Shown piece after piece: positions 60,211-64,000 of a stretch of DNA of 64,000 bases. Position 1 is the first letter of the stretch. The number at the start of each line of letters is the position of its first letter. Origin of the DNA: Trichobilharzia szidati (taxonomy: Eukaryota > Platyhelminthes > Trematoda > Strigeidida > Schistosomatidae); assembly GCA_944472155.2 (NCBI GenBank), contig OX235279.1, positions 60,733,564 through 60,797,563 on the forward strand. Reading direction: 5' to 3'. A program made the translations under genes and the position numbers. Under the pieces are notes generated by a model. It ran no database searches. It saw nothing but the letters and a program-made list of their open reading frames with translations, and had not been told where the DNA came from.

Positions 60211-60562
60211 ATTCAGCCTCAATGAAAAAAACCTGGGATTAGAATGCATTCCAGTTACTTCTACGGACTTCCGTAGTCTTTTTAGACATCTTCAGTGGAG
60301 ACTTCAATACGAGGTCAACTTATCTGAATTCTCCATGACTGATTTAATTGAAGCTGTTGATGATCTTTATTGTAATTCATTGTTAAATTACATTAGTATC
60401 GATCGTTTTATTAACGTGGAATTTCGCTTTATCGTCATATGACTTATGCTTTATTAGTTGACAGATTTGATCTATGTCAGTGTGGGTATTGATAACAGAT
60501 TCCTCTGAGCACTGAACTTCTACAAGCTTTCTGGCACTTTTGGTGCTTTCACTGTTTAACAT
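60211..60562. pseudogene. Two overlapping coding-like frames, possibly Penelope-related
   Basis: Plus strand, 60211-60441: an open frame without a clear start, including LGLECIPVTSTDFRSLFRHL and FSMTDLIEAVDDLYCNSLL. Minus strand, 60562-60383: a 59-codon ATG frame, including MLNSESTKSARKLVEVQCSE and HTDIDQICQLIKHKSYDD. They overlap at 60383-60441. Either may be a fragment of the N-terminal part of a Penelope-like ORF, given the neighbouring relic, but I cannot recognise a domain. At most one is likely to be genuine. Confidence 0.3.
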
Positions 60563-60721
60563 GCCTACATTTTGTCAGTTTTATCGCTATTTATAATTGT
60601 CTGTATGCATCAGTATGAAAGAATGTTTGTCGTGTCTTTTATCAAACTAGTTTATGATCTTGGACACGGAGTCAAACAGGACGCCCAGCCTTCAAAACGT
60701 TGCCATTTATTTTTTAGACAG

Positions 60722-60826
60722 TAAGAAGACGTAGTTTATCTGAAACGTGTAATGTATTGGCGCAACACATTTCCGAAATGTGTTGCGCCAATATATTACA
60801 CGTTTCAGATAAACTACGTCTTCTTA
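60722..60826. repeat. 105-bp near-perfect palindrome
   Basis: Arms 60722-60773 and 60775-60826 (52 bp each) flank a single central base, with one mismatch (G/A at the AATGTATTGG / CCAATATATT position). Each arm contains GGCGCAACACATTTC or its complement. It directly abuts the Penelope-like relic, and a decayed relative lies at 34768-34905. It could be an inverted terminal repeat junction of a mobile element. Confidence 0.9.
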
Positions 60827-60859
60827 TTGTGCTGTCGAAATTCATAAAGGGAACTAATT

Positions 60860-61745
60860 GCTTTAAATTTTTAGACAGTGTTGATCTTGCCCTCCTTTTC
60901 TGTTTTGTCTTTCGATCTACATAGTGCTGAATGAAGTGATTGTGTTGGTTTTTCTGCTATATCTTTTCTGAATGATTTTAGTATTCTGGCTGTTATTTCA
61001 TAAATATTCTTCATATGTAGTAGGATGAATTTTCTTGTAGATTCCGATAATAATATTTAGTTGATAGTTTGATTCCTTGAAGATAGTTTTAGAGGTATTT
61101 CTCTTCCATTATCCTCATAACTGGAGTGCTGCAGTGTGTTTCGGCTATTATAAATAATGCTTGTACACAGTTTCTTGTATATTGTTTGATTATTTTGTTG
61201 ATCTGTGTCCTGTATACTTGAGTTTCTAGATTTCCTGTATTTGTTCTGTTGACTAAGACATCTAAGAAAGGAATTTTTCGTTTGATTTTTCTTCTCTTGT
61301 GAATTTGATGTCATTATATACGTTGTTGATTAATTTATTAGTGCTTTCTAAATCACTTCTTCCAATGATGAAAAACTGGTCGTCTACGTAACGTTGCGAG
61401 ATTTTCGGTCTTATTACTAGTAGAAGTATAGTTTTCAGTCTTTGCATAACAGCCTCAGAGAGTAGCAGTGACATGAGTTGTCCCGTTGGAAGTACTTTTA
61501 TCTGTCCGTATATTTAACTACTGAAATGAAAATATGTTGTAAAACATAAATCTATAAGTTCTATCCAACTTGAATACTGCACTTTTGTGTGTGCATCAGT
61601 ATAAAGTAATTGCTGCATATTGAGGTCTGCACTAAACATGTTGTCTAAAAGGACAATGAAAGTTTCACAATTAAAACACAGCTCAGAGAACACGAGCACA
61701 TCAAAATCATCGACCTGAACTATAAATCTTCTGTATTATTTCGAA
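60860..61745 (-). mobile_element. Penelope-like element, reverse-transcriptase relic
   Basis: Minus strand: WIELIDLCFTTYFHFSS then, after a stop, IYGQIKVLPTGQLMSLLLSE (matching the (F/Y)-x-Q-x-x-G-x-P-M-G-S-P-x-S-P-L motif of Penelope-like reverse transcriptases), RYVDDQFFIIGR (the catalytic Y-V-D-D box, about 61385), NNVYNDIKFTREE, then a frameshift into PFLDVLVNRTNTGNLETQVY and RNCVQALFIIAETHCST (the conserved downstream segment). Stops and a shift make it dead. The GIY-YIG endonuclease part was not found. Confidence 0.82.
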
Positions 61746-63685
61746 GGTAAACATCACTCTATACACTGTTAAGCTTGTTTGTTTAATGAGTTCTATGATT
61801 TATTAGACTCTCATGATGATTTTTTAGCCATTTAGTAACAGAGTCCTGAAAAATCTGCTGATGTAACACTGCAAGGATGTCTTTTGGTCAGGACAGAGAA
61901 TCTGATGCCTTTGGCTTCATATGAAAATAAAATGTTGGTTTCTTTGTTTTGTATGTATGATAAATAGTAGAAAAATTCGATTTCTACGCTATTTACTTAC
62001 TTTAACAACTGGGTCTTTTACCTTTTCAGCGAATGGGCAAACTAGTTTATTAGTCTTATTATCTAGATATTAATCTTTCCTTCAGGCGATATCATTTTGT
62101 CTCAAAAACTGTGTAGTGCTGGAAATATAAGTAGATAATAAGAAATATATATACAATTCAGTATTCATCAGTATTTTTAGTAAATAAATACATCCAGTTG
62201 TCGGCAAATTGATTCGATTGTTTACATCATCAATCGTTATTGAGAAGTTACCTAATCTATCAGCTTTTTATGTGTACGCGTGCATTTACACCCTACACAT
62301 ACACACACATCTCAAACTAAGTAAACTTGATGTCAGCTAAATGAAAAGAATTTCGTCGTTTCTTTTAAGTATACCACCTTTAACGCATTATAGATTAATT
62401 GTTATCACAGTTATATCTACGTGGAAGAGTGTCTGAATTTCTTGGAACTTACATTTCTTCACTCATAAGACACTTTGTTAGGGTGAATGAAAAAATTTTC
62501 AACATCAATAGATTATACTCATCGGATTTGTAAATAGCTGTTTTCTTATTTTATTAACATAGTTAATCATTTTATGATATTTCGCTAGAAAACAATTTGA
62601 GGCTAAGTAGCTGGTGACTCATTTAGGTTATATATATCTTTGGTTTCGTCTAACAGCAGGATTCTGAACACGCATTTCCACGTCTTTATTTGTTTTCCAC
62701 TAGTTAGGTATTCTAATTTATTATATGATAAAGGCATATATTTCCCTGCGATACAATGGTGCTTTAATAAATACACTGCTCTAACCAACTAGCACAATGC
62801 TTCTTCGTTTATGAGCATAACGTGTACCCATATTTCCTAACACATTACAACGTGGCGATATCAAGATAACAAGAATTGGATAGTTGGATAAACAGTATCT
62901 TTGTTTAACTATTTTAAACGTGATTTAAGAGTGCCAAGAAGTCTAGAAATGATAATAATTCCATCGTCAGTGGTACAAACACCGAAATAATATTTATCCA
63001 TTAGAGCGAAAAAATAAACAAATCTGAGACGTATTTCACTTTGGCCTAGAAGTAAGCGACGAAACATTTACGTCATAAAATCTGTCTACAGTGAAGTGAG
63101 ACAAGCACAATCGGCTTTTTTAAGTACTTTTAGTAATTCGATATAAAATTCACCTGGTTAGCTGAAGCCACATCTCAGTGTGTTTATTTGTTACTTCAAA
63201 AATTTAAATTATTCCAATAGAGTCAATATTTACAACCTCAAAGTTAAACAACTGAAAGTAAACATAGTTGAAGATCCTTTCCAATCTTGAATAAAACAGA
63301 GGAAATGTCTCCTTATGACATTTACTACTGGTCATGGAGAAAACTGACGGAGCACTTGTAATAAACGTTATTTCTGATTAGATGAATCTAGGGGGTGATC
63401 AACCACTTTACTTGTTTATTGTCAGATTTATCTTGAAAGAATCAGCTCCTTGCTTAAACTCGTCAGGGCATTTCAATACTCTGGCCACTCAATTGCAAAA
63501 GTGTTTACGAAGTCGTCAACAGATGAGTGGAAATCCACAGCCTATTTGCATTTATCTTAACAAGTTTATTCATGGATTCTCATTTTACTACCGACGAAAT
63601 GTCGAAATTCAACTTGTATTCTGCATTTGCAAATGAATATCAATGATATATGGACATTAAATTCATTTACTTACTTACTTTCTAG

Positions 63686-63832
63686 GTGTTACACTATGGG
63701 AAATATTTACGTTTGGCAAAAGACCTTACGAAGATGTCGATACTGTGGATATCAAGGACCATGTAATCAAAGGTGGACGCCTGACACAACCAGATATATG
63801 CACCTTAGACGTATATATGGTCTTAGTTAAAT
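63686..63832 (+). CDS. SER: Receptor exon o: kinase C-lobe
   Basis: Forty-eight whole codons, phase 1 in and out: [48 protein letters not shown]. It matches the ErbB C-lobe (V-T-x-W-E-x-x-T-F-G-x-x-P-Y-x-x-(I/V)...G-x-R-L-x-Q-P-x-I-C-T-x-D-V-Y-M-x-(M/L)-V-K-C). Acceptor TTACTTTCTAG, donor GTAAGT. The next exon should begin by completing cysteine and then tryptophan (K-C-W). No such exon is seen before the window ends, so the rest of the kinase and the tail lie to the right. Confidence 0.97.
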
Positions 63833-64000
63833 GTAAGTAAATCAGTTGAACAAACAAGACGAGAGCATTTCTTACGTGCTTATTTTTTTTATTGAGTAAT
63901 TCCTGTTATTTCTGCAGGTTTTACACGGTAGATTACATGAAAAACCCTAAACCTACTTTAACTTTCACAAATTCGGTTATTTCAGTCAACCTATTCTGGA
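63833..64000 (+). other. SER: Intron 15 (incomplete), with a candidate short terminal exon
   Basis: Begins with GTAAGT. A strong acceptor (CCTGTTATTTCTGCAG) ends at 63917. Splicing to it would add C-F-T-R and stop at 63929-63931, truncating the kinase before the conserved tryptophan. It may be a decoy acceptor inside the intron. Confidence 0.45.

Larger units (their letters stand above)
58958..63685 (+). other. SER: Intron 14 of receptor gene
   Basis: 4.7 kb, GTGAGC donor, TTACTTTCTAG acceptor. It contains a TA microsatellite (59201-59228), two overlapping coding-like frames on opposite strands (60211-60562), a 105-bp palindrome (60722-60826) and a Penelope-like relic (60860-61745). The stretch 61750-63685 shows nothing recognised. 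Confidence 0.8.

Noticed and set aside
60722..60826. The palindrome as a hammerhead ribozyme
   Set aside because: It contains CTGAAACG but no CTGANGA or GAAA core in the right order on either strand.
1..64000. CRISPR arrays, operons, ribosome binding sites or other prokaryotic features
   Set aside because: The window is clearly intronic eukaryotic DNA. No regularly spaced direct repeats or operon-like gene packing are present.

Overview
Organism. The window looks like genomic DNA of a blood fluke (Schistosoma sp.). It is AT-rich, has short exons separated by introns of 0.9-7.4 kb, and is scattered with schistosome-type repeats: RTE-clade LINE fragments, tRNA-derived SINEs, hammerhead-ribozyme repeats and a Penelope-like element. 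The repeats were assigned from recognisable protein or RNA motifs, not from a database search. The species is not settled by the sequence alone. Main gene. One gene dominates the plus strand from 17169 to the right edge: an ErbB/EGF-receptor-type receptor tyrosine kinase, homologous to the gene called SER in S. mansoni. I could place 15 consecutive exons (3192 nt, 1064 codons). All internal junctions keep frame and all introns are GT-AG. In order they encode cysteine-rich domain II, ligand-binding domain III (L2), an unusually long cysteine-rich domain IV with a Ser/Thr/Asn-rich acidic linker, one transmembrane helix, a juxtamembrane segment, and the kinase domain up to the V-K-C motif of the C-lobe. 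The start codon, signal peptide and domain I (L1) were not found with confidence. The end of the kinase and the C-terminal tail lie beyond the right edge. Layout. 1-17168: no proven exon. It holds a tRNA-like SINE (1915-2312), copy 1 of an unclassified 2-kb repeat (4981-7018), a decayed hammerhead SINE (7203-7275), a tRNA/RTE composite SINE (7505-7730), an RTE 3' end on the minus strand (8650-9090), a palindromic pair of intact-looking hammerhead ribozymes (10538-10790), and an internally deleted RTE element on the minus strand (14460-16790). 17169-46069: domains II, III and the first part of IV. The introns contain copy 2 of the 2-kb repeat (25243-27280), RTE fragments (31115-32175, 42420-43405, 44801-45019), a second, degenerate hammerhead pair (36490-36790) and a composite SINE (41235-41402). 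46070-53095: a large intron with three SINEs, then the linker/cysteine-rich exon and the transmembrane exon. 53096-63832: kinase exons, with a SINE complex (57660-58110), a Penelope-like reverse transcriptase relic (60860-61745, minus) and a near-perfect 105-bp palindrome (60722-60826). How it works together. The receptor would sit in the plasma membrane, bind EGF-like ligand through its ectodomain and signal through the kinase. Retention of intron 7 would add 12 residues and stop inside an AATAAA signal, a candidate route to a secreted, kinase-less form. The mobile elements mostly look like passengers in introns. The hammerhead SINE pair and the composite SINE that shares both ends with the RTE LINE are the most interesting non-coding structures.
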